Assembly: GCF_001546115.1 (NCBI RefSeq)
Contig: NZ_KQ955211.1
Span: 26,586 to 90,585, forward strand
Length of the DNA stretch: 64,000 bases
From: Paracoccus aminovorans
Lineage (GTDB): Bacteria; Pseudomonadota; Alphaproteobacteria; Rhodobacterales; Rhodobacteraceae
Direction: 5' to 3'
Made by a program: the position numbers and the translations under genes. Numbering within the stretch: the first letter of the stretch is position 1; every line of letters starts with the position of its first letter. Under the pieces are notes generated by a model. It made no database searches and had not been told where the DNA came from. It was given only the letters and a program-made list of their open reading frames with translations. Below, in pieces: positions 32,682 to 42,574 of this stretch.

Positions 32682-33164
32682 ATGACGGACGTTTCTGCCG
32701 AGCTTGACCTGGATGCCATCGACCGCCGAATCCTGCGCGAGCTCAGCCGCGACGGCCGGCTGTCGAACACCCAGCTGGCCGAGCGGGTCGGATTGTCGCC
32801 CAGCCCCTGCTGGCAGCGCACGCGGCGGCTGGAATCCGAGGGCTATATCAAGGGCTATGCCGCCATCCTGGACCGCGACCGGCTGCGCGTGCCCGAAACC
32901 GTGCTGGTCGAGGTGGTGCTGGACCGCCATGACGAGCACGTGCTGGAAAACTTCGGCCGCCAGATCGTCGAGCTGTCCGAGGTGATCGAGGTCTGGCTGG
33001 TCTCGGGCGAATACGACTATATCCTGAAGGTGGCGGTGAACGGCACGCGCGGCTACGAGGATTTCCTGCGCAAGCGGCTGTTCCGCATCCCCGGCATCCG
33101 CAACTCGCGGTCCTGTTTCGCGCTGCGCTGCCTGAAGGAAACCGGCATTCCCGTGCCCGAATAG
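32682..33164 (+). CDS. bkdR: Lrp/AsnC-family regulator, probably BkdR
   Basis: The 160-residue protein has the Lrp helix-turn-helix (LDAIDRRILRELSRDGRLSN, then QLAERVGLSPSPCWQRTRRL) and a RAM ligand-binding domain (VIEVWLVSGEYDYILKVAV). It is divergent from the bkd operon, the arrangement of Pseudomonas BkdR, which activates bkd genes in response to branched-chain amino acids. The ATG at 32682 is preferred to a TTG three codons earlier. The ribosome site is weak (GGTGA). An amino-acid permease gene follows on the same strand. Confidence 0.85.
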   Translation: MTDVSAELDLDAIDRRILRELSRDGRLSNTQLAERVGLSPSPCWQRTRRLESEGYIKGYAAILDRDRLRVPETVLVEVVLDRHDEHVLENFGRQIVELSEVIEVWLVSGEYDYILKVAVNGTRGYEDFLRKRLFRIPGIRNSRSCFALRCLKETGIPVPE

Positions 33165-33238
33165 CACGCGGCGCTTGCCCTGTGGCCGCAACCGGCCCAC
33201 CCTGACCCCATAGTCAAAACATGTTCAGGGAGACGATA

Positions 33239-34705
33239 ATGAGCGCAGGTGCGAGTTCCGCGGCAGCATCGCCGCACCAGACCGAATTGAAACGGGTCAT
33301 GGGCCCGAAGCTGTTGTTGCTGTTCATCGTCGGCGACATCCTGGGCACCGGGGTCTATGCCTTGACCGGCACCGTCGCGGGCGAGGTGGGGGGCGCCGCC
33401 TGGGCGCCTTTCCTGGTGGCCTTCGCCGTCGCCACCATCACCGCCATGTCCTATATGGAGCTGGTGACGCGCTATCCCCAGGCCGCCGGCGCGGCGCTTT
33501 ACACGCATCGCGCCTTCGGCATCCATTTCCTGACCTTCCTGGTGGCCTTCACCGTCATGTGCTCGGGGATCACCTCGGCCTCGACGGCCTCGAACGCCTT
33601 CGCGGGCTTTCTGAACGACGGCTTCGGCCTGGGCTTCCAGAAGGGCAGCGCGGGCATCCTGGTGTTGGCGCTGGGGTTCATGGCGCTGGTCGCGGCGATC
33701 AACTTCCGCGGCGTCGGCGAAAGCGTCAAGGCCAATGTGGTGCTGACCTGCGTCGAGCTGTCGGGCCTTTTGATGGTGATCTTCATCGGCTTTTACGCCA
33801 TGGCGCAGGGCAGGGCGGATTTCACCGAGGTGATGATCTTCCAGTCCTCGGCCGAGAAGGGCTGGTTCCTGTCGCTGACCGCGGCGACGGCGCTGGCGTT
33901 CTTCGCCATGGTCGGCTTCGAGGATTCGGTGAACATGGCCGAAGAGGTCAAGGACCCGGTGCGGATCTTTCCGCGCATCATGCTGACCGGGCTTGCCATC
34001 ACCGGGGTGATCTATGTGCTGGTGGCGATCTGCGCCGTGGCGCTGGTGCCGGTCGGCAACCTGTCGGACCCGGACAAGGGCTCGGCCCTGACCCAGGTGG
34101 TGCGGGCGGGGGCGCCGAATTTCCCCTTTGACAAGATCTTTCCCTTCATCGGCATGTTCGCGGTGGCGAACTCGGCGCTGATCAACATGCTGATGGCGAG
34201 CCGGCTGCTTTACGGGCTGGCGCGGCAGGGCGTGCTGCCGCATGCGCTGGGGCTGGTGCACCGCCAACGCCGGACGCCCTGGGTCGCGATCATCTTCACC
34301 ACGGCCCTGGCCTTCGGGCTGATCTGGTTCGTGGTCACGCGCTCGGACCTGCCGGCGGTCAGCCTTCTGGGCGGGACCACGGCGCTGCTGCTGCTCTGCG
34401 TCTTTACCGTGGTCAATATCGCGCTGCTGGTCCTGCGGCGGCAGCAGGTCGGGCACGCGCATTTCCGTGCGCCGCGCGCCCTGCCCTGGATCGGCGCCGC
34501 GACCTGCGCCTTCCTGGCCGGGCCCTGGGCGCGCAGCGCGGCGCAGATGGACCAGTACAAGGTCGCGGGCTGGCTTCTGGGCATCGGCGTGGTGCTGTGG
34601 GCGGCGACCTATGTCTGGAACCGCAGCACGCGCCACCACGTCCCGGGCGACATGAGCCATATCGAGGACCTGGCCGAACATCACGGCGATTCCACCCGGA
34701 ACTGA
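33239..34705 (+). CDS. APC-family amino-acid permease
   Basis: The 488-residue membrane protein has about 12 helices and the APC opening LLLLFIVGDILGTGVYALTG, with the glycine-rich substrate-backbone site in helix 1. The ATG is chosen for the AGGGAG ribosome site, which excludes a start six codons upstream. Following bkdR, it probably imports amino acids, perhaps the branched-chain ones fed into the Bkd complex. The substrate is inferred from the neighbours only. Confidence 0.87.
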   Translation: MSAGASSAAASPHQTELKRVMGPKLLLLFIVGDILGTGVYALTGTVAGEVGGAAWAPFLVAFAVATITAMSYMELVTRYPQAAGAALYTHRAFGIHFLTFLVAFTVMCSGITSASTASNAFAGFLNDGFGLGFQKGSAGILVLALGFMALVAAINFRGVGESVKANVVLTCVELSGLLMVIFIGFYAMAQGRADFTEVMIFQSSAEKGWFLSLTAATALAFFAMVGFEDSVNMAEEVKDPVRIFPRIMLTGLAITGVIYVLVAICAVALVPVGNLSDPDKGSALTQVVRAGAPNFPFDKIFPFIGMFAVANSALINMLMASRLLYGLARQGVLPHALGLVHRQRRTPWVAIIFTTALAFGLIWFVVTRSDLPAVSLLGGTTALLLLCVFTVVNIALLVLRRQQVGHAHFRAPRALPWIGAATCAFLAGPWARSAAQMDQYKVAGWLLGIGVVLWAATYVWNRSTRHHVPGDMSHIEDLAEHHGDSTRN

Positions 34706-34784
34706 AGCGGCTGCGCGGCTCTGGCGTTTTCCGGCAAAGCCGCGCATGAGGGGGGCGACGCAACCCCTGACCCCGAGAGACGAG

Positions 34785-36068
34785 ATGGGCTATTTCCCGC
34801 AATGGCGCCGCGCGACCGGCGCCACCGTCCTGCCGGACGAGAAACTGCCGCTGGCCGCGGCCCTGCCGATGAGCCTGCAGCACCTGCTGGCCATGTCCGG
34901 CTCGACCATCCTGGCGCCGCTGATCATGGGCTTCGACCCGAACGTGGCGGTGTTCTTTTCCGGCATCGGCACGCTTCTGTTCTTCGTCATCACCGGCGGG
35001 CGGGTGCCAAGCTATCTCGGCAGCTCCTTCGCCTTCATCGCCGTCATCATGGCGGCGACCGGTTTTGCCGGCGGCGGGCCGAACCCGAACGTGGCCACGG
35101 CGCTTGGCGGCATCATCGCCGCCGGCGCGCTCTATGCGCTGATCGGGCTCTTGGTCATGGCCATCGGCGCCGCTTGGGTCGAGAAGCTGATGCCGCCCGC
35201 CGTCACCGGCGCCATCGGCATGGCGATCGGGCTGAACCTGGCGCCGGTCGCGGTCAAGCAGCTGGCCGGCAGCTTCGCGCATCTGGGCATCGCGCTGGCG
35301 ACGGTGCTGTGCATGGCGCTGGTCTCGGTCTATGGCGGACGGGCGCTTCGCCGGGTCGCGGTGCTGGTGGCGCTGGTCTTCGGCTATCTCATGGTGCTCA
35401 TCTGCGGCAACGGGCTGGGGCTGGTGCCGGGCATCGACTTCGCCGCCGTGGCCGCCGCGTCCTGGTTCGGCGTGCCGCATTTCACCGCGCCGCGCTTCGA
35501 CTGGGGCGCCGTCGGGCTGATCGCCCCGGTCGCCGTGGTGCTGGTGGCCGAGAACCTTGGCCATATCAAGGCCTTGGGCTCGATTACCGGGCAGAACATG
35601 GACCGCTATATCGGCCGGGGCTTCCTGGGCGACGGGCTGGCCACCATGCTGGCGGGCATGGGCGGCGGCACCGGCGTCACCACCTATGCCGAGAATATCG
35701 GCGTCATGGCGATGACACGGGTCTATTCGACGCTGATCTTTCCGCTGGCGGCGGTGATCGCCATCCTGCTGGGCCTGTCGCCCAAGTTCGGCGCCATCCT
35801 GCAGACCATTCCGGCGCCGGTCCTGGCGGGGCTGGCCGTGTCGGTCTTTGGCCTGATCGCCTCGGCCATGGCGCGGATCTGGGTCGACAACCGGGTGGAT
35901 TTCTCGGACCCGAGGAACCTCTTCACTGTCGGCGTGGCGCTGATCTTCGGCGGCGGCGACTTCACCGTGAACTTCGGCGGCTTCGCGCTTGGCGGCATCG
36001 GCACCTCGACCGCCGCGGCGCTGCTGCTCTATCAGCTGCTGGGACTGCGGCGGCGTCCGGCCGAGTGA
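34785..36068 (+). CDS. NCS2 nucleobase permease (uracil/xanthine type)
   Basis: The 427-residue UraA/RutG-like transporter has the family motifs LPMSLQHLLAMSGSTILAPL at the N-terminus, the helix-8 stretch VAVVLVAENLGHIKALGSIT with the substrate-binding Glu, and MGGGTGVTTYAENIGVMA with the second conserved Glu. Those motifs fit uracil or another pyrimidine better than a sugar or amino acid. The later of two in-frame ATGs is preferred because a GAGAGACGAG element precedes it. It lies 79 bp after an amino-acid permease, away from the pyrimidine operon at 10.7-21.3 kb, but could supply it. Confidence 0.87.
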   Translation: MGYFPQWRRATGATVLPDEKLPLAAALPMSLQHLLAMSGSTILAPLIMGFDPNVAVFFSGIGTLLFFVITGGRVPSYLGSSFAFIAVIMAATGFAGGGPNPNVATALGGIIAAGALYALIGLLVMAIGAAWVEKLMPPAVTGAIGMAIGLNLAPVAVKQLAGSFAHLGIALATVLCMALVSVYGGRALRRVAVLVALVFGYLMVLICGNGLGLVPGIDFAAVAAASWFGVPHFTAPRFDWGAVGLIAPVAVVLVAENLGHIKALGSITGQNMDRYIGRGFLGDGLATMLAGMGGGTGVTTYAENIGVMAMTRVYSTLIFPLAAVIAILLGLSPKFGAILQTIPAPVLAGLAVSVFGLIASAMARIWVDNRVDFSDPRNLFTVGVALIFGGGDFTVNFGGFALGGIGTSTAAALLLYQLLGLRRRPAE

Positions 36069-36073
36069 CCCGG

Positions 36074-36166
36074 CTTCTTTGCTCCCCCAATACCCCGGGG
36101 GCCGCTTTCCGGGCCCCGTCGAGGGGCCCGGAAAGCGCGAGGGGGGCAGCGCCCCCCTCGGGGGCC
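36074..36166. repeat. Palindromic intergenic element, copy C, with two strong hairpins
   Basis: The same lead as copy A (CTTCTTTGCTC, then AATACCCCGGGGG) is followed by a 14-bp stem (36104-36117 with 36123-36136) and a 9-bp stem (36139-36147 with 36151-36159). It separates the convergent permease and GMC oxidoreductase genes and probably acts as a two-way terminator. The remaining 130-bp gap holds no gene. Confidence 0.65.
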
Positions 36167-36198
36167 CAACGGCGCGGCGGCGTCCCGGCGGTGCCAGC

Positions 36199-37797
36199 TC
36201 AGCCCCGCGCGTCCTCGCGCATCATCCGCGCGGCCTTTTCGGCGATCATCATCACCGGCGCATTGGTGTTGCCGCTGGTGATGGTCGGCATGACCGAGGC
36301 ATCCGCCACCCGCAGCCGCCCCAATGCCCGGAAGCGCAGCCGCGCATCGACCGGCGCCGCATCGTCGGCGCCCATGCGGCAGGTGCCGACCGGGTGGAAG
36401 ATGGTGGTGCCGATGGCGCCGGCGGCCTTGACCAGGTCCTCTTCGGTCTGGAAGGCGATGCCGGGCAGGTATTCCTCGGGGTTGAAGCGATTGAAGGCCG
36501 GTTGCGCGGCAATCTTGCGGGTCAGCCGGATCGCGCGGGCCGCGACCTCGCGGTCGGCGGACGTCGACAGGTAATTCGGCCGGATCGCCGGATGGGCGCG
36601 GAAATCCGGGCCGGTGACATGGACCGAGCCGCGGCTTTCCGGCCGCAGGTTGCAGACGCTGGCGGTCATGGCCGGGAAGGGGTGCACCGGGTCGCCGAAC
36701 TTGTCCAGGCTGACCGGCTGGACGTGGTATTCCAGATCCGCCGTCGCCTTGTCCGGCCCCGAGCGGGTGAAGATGCCCAGCTGGCTGGGCGCCATCGACA
36801 TCGGCCCCGAGCGTTTCAGCGCGTATTCCAGCCCGATCGCCGCCTTGCCCATCAGGCGCGAGGCCTTTTCGTTCAGCGTCGGCACGCCCGAGACCTTGTA
36901 GACCATGCGCAGTTGCAGGTGGTCCTGCAGGTTCTCGCCCAGGGCGTCGACCTCGGCCAGGGGCGCGATGCCGGCGGCCTGCAGCACGTCGCCGCGCCCG
37001 ACCCCGGAATGTTCGAGGATCTGCACCGAGCCGATGGCCCCGGCCGCCAGCACGGTTTCGCGCGTGGCCCGCGCCTCGATGCGCTGGCCCTGGTGGTGGT
37101 AGAGCACGCCCTGGACCTCGCCCGCCTCGATCACCAGCCGCTCGACCTCGGCGCCGGTCAGGATGCGCAGGTTCGGGCGATGGGCGACCGGGCGCAGGAA
37201 GGCCTTGGCGGCGCTCCAGCGCCAGCCGCGGCGCTGGGTGACGTCGAAATAGCCGCCGCCCTCGTTGTCGCCGCGGTTGAAATCGGGCGTGCGCGGGATG
37301 CCGGCCTGCTCCGCCGCAGCCATGAAGGCATCCAGCACGGCCCAGCGGACCCGGGCGGTTTCCACCCGCAGCTCGCCGCCGGCGCCATGCATGTCGTCGG
37401 CGCCGCGATAGAAATCCTCTTGCGCGCGGAACAGCGGCAGCACGTCGTCCCAGCCCCAGCCGGTGCAGCCCAGCTGCCGCCAATGGTCGTAATCCGCCGC
37501 CTGGCCGCGCATGTAGATCATGCCGTTGATCGAGGAACAGCCGCCCAGCACCCGGCCGCGCGGATACATCAGCGCGCGGCCGTTCAGCCCGGGTTCCTCG
37601 GCGGTGCGAAAGCCCCAGTCGGTGCGCGGGTTGCCGATGCAGTAGAGATAGCCGACCGGGATATGGATCCAGTGGTAGTTGTCGCGGCCCCCGGCCTCGA
37701 GCAGCAGCACCCGGGCGCCGGGGTCGGCGCTGAGGCGATTGGCCAGCACGCATCCGGCGCTGCCCGCGCCGATGACGATATAGTCGTAGCTTTCCAT
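36199..37797 (-). CDS. GMC-family oxidoreductase (choline dehydrogenase-like)
   Basis: The 532-residue flavoprotein oxidises an alcohol to an aldehyde. It has the FAD motif GAGSAGCVLANRLS (residues 10-23), the GMC signature regions PRGRVLGGCSSINGMIY and the stretch ending AAGAIGSVQILEHSGVG, and a C-terminal catalytic stretch with HPVGTCRMG and NTNAPVMMIAEKAA. Length and motifs match choline or polyethylene-glycol dehydrogenases, but the substrate cannot be read from the sequence. It is downstream of the five Liv-type transporter genes on the same strand after a hairpin, so the imported solute is likely an alcohol or is oxidised to one. Confidence 0.85.
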   Translation of the reverse strand: MESYDYIVIGAGSAGCVLANRLSADPGARVLLLEAGGRDNYHWIHIPVGYLYCIGNPRTDWGFRTAEEPGLNGRALMYPRGRVLGGCSSINGMIYMRGQAADYDHWRQLGCTGWGWDDVLPLFRAQEDFYRGADDMHGAGGELRVETARVRWAVLDAFMAAAEQAGIPRTPDFNRGDNEGGGYFDVTQRRGWRWSAAKAFLRPVAHRPNLRILTGAEVERLVIEAGEVQGVLYHHQGQRIEARATRETVLAAGAIGSVQILEHSGVGRGDVLQAAGIAPLAEVDALGENLQDHLQLRMVYKVSGVPTLNEKASRLMGKAAIGLEYALKRSGPMSMAPSQLGIFTRSGPDKATADLEYHVQPVSLDKFGDPVHPFPAMTASVCNLRPESRGSVHVTGPDFRAHPAIRPNYLSTSADREVAARAIRLTRKIAAQPAFNRFNPEEYLPGIAFQTEEDLVKAAGAIGTTIFHPVGTCRMGADDAAPVDARLRFRALGRLRVADASVMPTITSGNTNAPVMMIAEKAARMMREDARG

Positions 37798-37811
37798 GTC
37801 AGGCTCCTTGT

Positions 37812-37830
37812 GCGGCCCCCTCGGGGCCGC
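37812..37830 (-). terminator. Intercistronic hairpin between livM and the GMC gene
   Basis: GCGGCCCC (37812-37819) pairs with GGGGCCGC (37823-37830) around a 3-nt loop. No T-run follows on the minus strand, and the GMC ribosome site is adjacent. It probably stabilises or attenuates the upstream message. Confidence 0.35.
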
Positions 37831-37834
37831 TGGA

Positions 37835-38833
37835 TCAGGACTGCGCGCGGAACCCCAGTTTCCGGCCGATTTTGGTTGCGAAGAACTCGCCCACCAGCCC
37901 GCGGCGGAACAAGAGCACGCAGATCATGAAGACGACGCCGGTGATGATGGTGACCGGAAAGTCGGAGGTGGCGAGGTAGTTCTGCAGGCTGACCACCAGG
38001 CCGGCGCCGACGATGGGGCCGAAGAGCGTGCCGATGCCGCCCAGAAGCGTCATCAGGATGACCTCGCCCGACATCTGCCAGGCCACGTCGGTCAGGGTGG
38101 CGAACTGGAAGACCAGCGCCTTGACGCCGCCGGCAAGCCCGGCCAGCGCCGCCGACATCACGAAGGCGCCGAGCTTGTAGCGCGCCACCGAATAGCCCAG
38201 CGAGATCGCGCGCTGCTCGTTTTCCCGGATCGACTTCAGGATCATGCCGAAGGGCGAGTTCACGAAGCGCCAGATCACCAGCAGCCCGATCAAGAAGACC
38301 GCCAGCACGAAGTAATACATGTTCATGGTCTGGCTCAGGTCGATCACCCCGAACAGATGCCCGCGCGGCACGGACTGGATGCCGTCCTCGCCATGGGTGA
38401 AGCGGGCCTGCAGGCAGAAGAAGAAGAACATCTGTGCCAGCGCCAGCGTGATCATGGCGAAATAGATGCCCTGGCGGCGGATGGCGATGGCGCCCATCAC
38501 CAGGCCCAGAAGCGCGGCGCCGGCGACGCCCAGAGCCACGCCGGCCTCGGGCGGCCAGCCCCATTCCTTCACCGCATGGGCGGTGAAATAGGCCGCCCCG
38601 CCGAAGAAGGCGGCATGGCCGAAGCTCAGCAGCCCAGTATAGCCCAAGAGCAGGTTGAAGGCCGAGGCAAACAGCGCAAAGCACAGGAGCTTCATCAGGA
38701 AGATCGGATAAAGCACATGCGGCACGATCAGCAGCGCGACCAGCGCAAGGACGACCAGCGCCAGCTGGATGCGGCCGGCCTGCGGATGGGCGGCGACGGT
38801 CTCGGTCGGGATGGGGTCGGATCTGCCGGCCAT
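37835..38833 (-). CDS. Branched-chain-type ABC transporter permease LivM-like
   Basis: The 332-residue inner-membrane permease has about nine hydrophobic segments and the LivM stretches GYTGLLSFGHAAFFGGAAY and IGTLFGPIVGAGLVV near the C-terminus. It pairs with the LivH-like permease encoded 1 bp upstream. The cluster is livK-G-F-H-M in order of transcription. Liv-type systems carry branched-chain amino acids but also amides, urea and aromatic acids; the GMC gene here makes the substrate open. Confidence 0.88.
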   Translation of the reverse strand: MAGRSDPIPTETVAAHPQAGRIQLALVVLALVALLIVPHVLYPIFLMKLLCFALFASAFNLLLGYTGLLSFGHAAFFGGAAYFTAHAVKEWGWPPEAGVALGVAGAALLGLVMGAIAIRRQGIYFAMITLALAQMFFFFCLQARFTHGEDGIQSVPRGHLFGVIDLSQTMNMYYFVLAVFLIGLLVIWRFVNSPFGMILKSIRENEQRAISLGYSVARYKLGAFVMSAALAGLAGGVKALVFQFATLTDVAWQMSGEVILMTLLGGIGTLFGPIVGAGLVVSLQNYLATSDFPVTIITGVVFMICVLLFRRGLVGEFFATKIGRKLGFRAQS

Positions 38834-38834
38834 G

Positions 38835-39722
38835 TCAGGCCTCCTTTCCGAAAAGGCCCGCGGGCCGCAGGATCAGGACGATCGCCATGATGACGAAGAT
38901 CACGATATTGGACGCCTCGGGGTAGAAGACCTTGGTCAGCCCCTCGACCACGCCCAGGAGATAGCCGGTGACGATGGCGCCCAGGATCGAGCCCATGCCG
39001 CCGACCACCACCACGGCGAAGACGATGATGATCAGGTTCGTGCCCATCAGGGGCGAGACCTGATAGACCGGCGCCGCCAGCACGCCCGCGAAACCGGCAA
39101 GACCCGCGCCAAGCGCATAGGTCAGCGTCAAGAGCAGCGGCACATTGACGCCGAAGGCCTGCACCAGCGTCGGGTTCTCGGTCGCGGCGCGCAGATAGGC
39201 ACCGAGCTTGGTCTTCTCGATCAAGAGCCAGACCGCGATGCAGACCGCGAGCGAGGCGATGACCACCCAGCCGCGATAGATCGGCAGGAACATGAAGCCC
39301 AGGTTCACCGCCCCGGTCAGCTGCGACGGCGCGGCATAGGGCTTGCCCGAGGCGCCGAAGAAATAGCGGAAGGTGCCCTCGATCGCCAGCGCCAGGCCGA
39401 AGGTGAACAAGAGGCCATAGAGGTGGTCGAGCTTGTAGAGCCGCGACAGCATGGTCTTTTCCACCAGCGCCGCGAGCAGCCCCACGATCAGCGGCGCCAG
39501 GATCAGCGCCAGCCAGTAGTTGATGCCGCCCCAGTTCAGAAGCAGCAGCGCCGCGAAGGCGCCCAGCATGTATTGCGCGCCATGCGCGAAGTTGATGACG
39601 CGCAGCAGGCCGAAGATGATGGCGAGGCCCAGGGACAAGAGCGCATAGAAGCTGCCGTTGATGAGCCCGACCAGCAGCTGCCCCATCAGGGCCTGGAGCG
39701 GCACGCCGAAGATCATGGTCAT
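38835..39722 (-). CDS. Branched-chain-type ABC transporter permease LivH-like
   Basis: The 295-residue permease has LivH-type stretches GLINGSFYALLSLGLAIIFG, VINFAHGAQYMLGAF and VVVGGMGSILGAIVTGYLLG. It forms the channel with the LivM-like protein. It starts next to the stop of the LivF-like gene and ends beside the start of the LivM-like gene, so the genes are coupled. Confidence 0.88.
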   Translation of the reverse strand: MTMIFGVPLQALMGQLLVGLINGSFYALLSLGLAIIFGLLRVINFAHGAQYMLGAFAALLLLNWGGINYWLALILAPLIVGLLAALVEKTMLSRLYKLDHLYGLLFTFGLALAIEGTFRYFFGASGKPYAAPSQLTGAVNLGFMFLPIYRGWVVIASLAVCIAVWLLIEKTKLGAYLRAATENPTLVQAFGVNVPLLLTLTYALGAGLAGFAGVLAAPVYQVSPLMGTNLIIIVFAVVVVGGMGSILGAIVTGYLLGVVEGLTKVFYPEASNIVIFVIMAIVLILRPAGLFGKEA

Positions 39723-39723
39723 G

Positions 39724-40421
<698 letters not shown>

Positions 40422-40425
<4 letters not shown>

Positions 40426-41195
40426 GCCTCGGACCCCATATAGGCGGTGCGCACGCGCGGATCGGCCGAGACGGTGGCGTAATCGCCCCGCGCGATGATC
40501 TCGCCCCGTTGCAGCACGGTGACGTGGTCGCAGATGTCGGCCACGACATTGAGGTTGTGTTCCACCATCAGCACGGCGCGCGAGCGGGCGACGTCGCGGA
40601 TGATCTCGGCCACCATGCGCACGTCCTCCTGGCCCATGCCGGCCATCGGCTCGTCCAGAAGCAGCACCTCGGGGTCCAGGGCCAGCGTGGTGGCGATCTC
40701 CAGGACGCGCTTCCTGCCATAGGACAGGTCGGCGGCGCGGTGGTCGCGATACGGCGCCAGGCCCAGCTGCTCGATCAGATCATCCGCCCGCGCATTCAGC
40801 CGGTCGAGCGACGACAGCGGCAGCCAGAACTGCGTCGCCAGCCCCGCCGGCCGCTGCAGCGCCACCTTGACGTTCTCGCGCACGGTCAGGTGCGGGAAGA
40901 CGGCCGAGATCTGGAAGCTGCGCACCAGCCCCAGCCGCGCCACCTTGTCGGGGGCGGTCGCGGTGATGTCCTGGCCCAGCAGCGTGATCCGGCCCCGCGT
41001 CGGCTGCAGGAACTTGGTCAAGAGGTTGAAGACCGTGGTCTTGCCGGCGCCGTTCGGCCCGATCAGCGCGTGGATGCGCGCATGCTCCACGTCCAGATCC
41101 ACGTTGTTCACCGCCGTGAAACCCGCGAAATCCCGGCCCAGGCCGCGGGCGGAAAGCACCACCCGCGGCTCGGCCTGCGTTGCAGCAGATGCCAT
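40422..41195 (-). CDS. Branched-chain-type ABC transporter ATPase LivG-like
   Basis: The 257-residue ATPase has Walker A GPNGAGKTT, the variant signature LSYGRKR in place of LSGGQ, and Walker B VLLLDEPMAGMG. The LSYG signature is typical of LivG paralogues. The ATG at 41195 forms a TGATG overlap with the livK stop; a GTG one codon earlier is the alternative start. Confidence 0.9.
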
Positions 41196-42394
41196 CACTG
41201 GACCAGCGGGCAGCCGCTCTTGGCCGGATCGAGGAAGGCCTGGTCGCCGGGGATGGTGGCCAGGACGGTGTAATAGTCCCAGTCCTCCTTGATGTCGGCC
41301 GGGGCCTTGACCTCCATCAGATAGGCGTCCTTGATCAGCCGGCCGTTGGCGCCGACCTTGCCGCCCTGGGCAAAGATGTCGTCGACCGGCATCTCGTGCA
41401 GCTTCTTGGCGACGGCCTCGGTCTCGTCGGTGCCGGCCTCCTGGATCGCCTTCAGGTATTGCGTCACCGCCGAATAGGTGCCGGCATGGACCATGTTCGG
41501 CATGACGCCGGTGCGTTCCTTGAAGCGCTTGCCGAACTCGGCCGATTGCGCGTCGCGGTTCCAGTAGAAGCTTTCAGTCAGGGTCAGGCCCTGCGCCGCC
41601 TCGGCGCCGAGGCCGTGCACCTCGGCGATCGAGAACAGCAGCGCCGCCAGCTTCTGCCCGCCCTGGGTGATGCCGAATTCGGCCGCCTGCTTGATGGCGT
41701 TCTGCGTGTCGAGACCGGCGTTCGCCAGGCCGATCACCTTGGCGCCCGAGGACTGCGCCTGCAGCAGGAAGGACGAGAAATCGGTCGTCGCCAGCGGATG
41801 GCGCACGGCGCCGACCACGTTGCCGCCATGCTCCTTGACCACGTTCGAGGTCTGCTCTTCCAGCGAATAGCCGAAGGCATAGTCGGCGGTCAGGAAGAAC
41901 CAGCTGTCGCCGCCCTCCTTGACCAGCGCGCCGCCGGTGCCGACGGCCAGCATATGCGTGTCATAGGCCCAGTGGAAGCCGTAGGGCGTGCAGGCCTTGC
42001 CGGTCAGTTCGGTCGTGGCGGCGCCGGTGTTGATGGTGATCTTCTTCTTTTCCTGCGACAGCGCCTGCACGGCCAGGCCGACCGAGGAGGTGGTCAGCTC
42101 CATGATGCTGTCCACCTGTTCGGTGTCATACCATTGCCGGGCGATGTTCGAGGCGATGTCGGGCTTGTTCTGGTGGTCGGCGCTGACGATCTCGACCGGC
42201 GCGTCCAGAACCTTGCCGCCGAAATCCTCGACCGCCATCTTCGCCGCCTCGACCGAGTTCTTGCCGCCGAAATCGGCATAGACCCCGGACTGGTCGTTCA
42301 GGATGCCGATCTTGACCTTGCCGTCGGAAATCTCGGCCAGCGCGGGTGTCGCGGCCAGGCCGGCGGCGGCGGTCGTCAGCAGAATCTTGCGCAT
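41195..42394 (-). CDS. Branched-chain-type ABC transporter substrate-binding protein
   Basis: The 399-residue Peripla_BP_6 protein has a cleavable signal (MRKILLTTAAAGLAATPALA, then EIS) and the family opening VKIGILNDQSGVYADFGGKN. The start has an AGGGAGG ribosome site. It is the first gene of the livK-G-F-H-M cluster and is divergent from a LysR regulator. Close relatives are annotated as binding branched-chain amino acids, but many bind aromatic or other carboxylates. Ligand identity is open. Confidence 0.88.
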   Translation of the reverse strand: MRKILLTTAAAGLAATPALAEISDGKVKIGILNDQSGVYADFGGKNSVEAAKMAVEDFGGKVLDAPVEIVSADHQNKPDIASNIARQWYDTEQVDSIMELTTSSVGLAVQALSQEKKKITINTGAATTELTGKACTPYGFHWAYDTHMLAVGTGGALVKEGGDSWFFLTADYAFGYSLEEQTSNVVKEHGGNVVGAVRHPLATTDFSSFLLQAQSSGAKVIGLANAGLDTQNAIKQAAEFGITQGGQKLAALLFSIAEVHGLGAEAAQGLTLTESFYWNRDAQSAEFGKRFKERTGVMPNMVHAGTYSAVTQYLKAIQEAGTDETEAVAKKLHEMPVDDIFAQGGKVGANGRLIKDAYLMEVKAPADIKEDWDYYTVLATIPGDQAFLDPAKSGCPLVQ

Positions 42395-42574
42395 TTTTTT
42401 CCTCCCTGGGTGGTCCTTGGCAACGGCGGGCCCTGCCTGCCGTTGCGGCCTTTTTCGGGGGCGGCGCCCTGCTGTGCCCTCCCCGGCCGTGGTTGAACGA
42501 TGCCGGGAAATCCGCTTTGACACAAGCGTTCAGACAGGTTTTATTTCTTACATATCCTGTGCATTCTTGAACAG
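42395..42574. promoter_or_regulatory. livK/lysR divergent promoter region
   Basis: The 180-bp gap has a 7-bp dyad CAACGGC/GCCGTTG (42421-42427 with 42439-42445) on the livK side. On the lysR side is an AT-rich stretch flanked by ACAGG and CCTGT (around 42534-42560). These are candidate promoter or LysR-binding elements; no gene is seen. Confidence 0.35.
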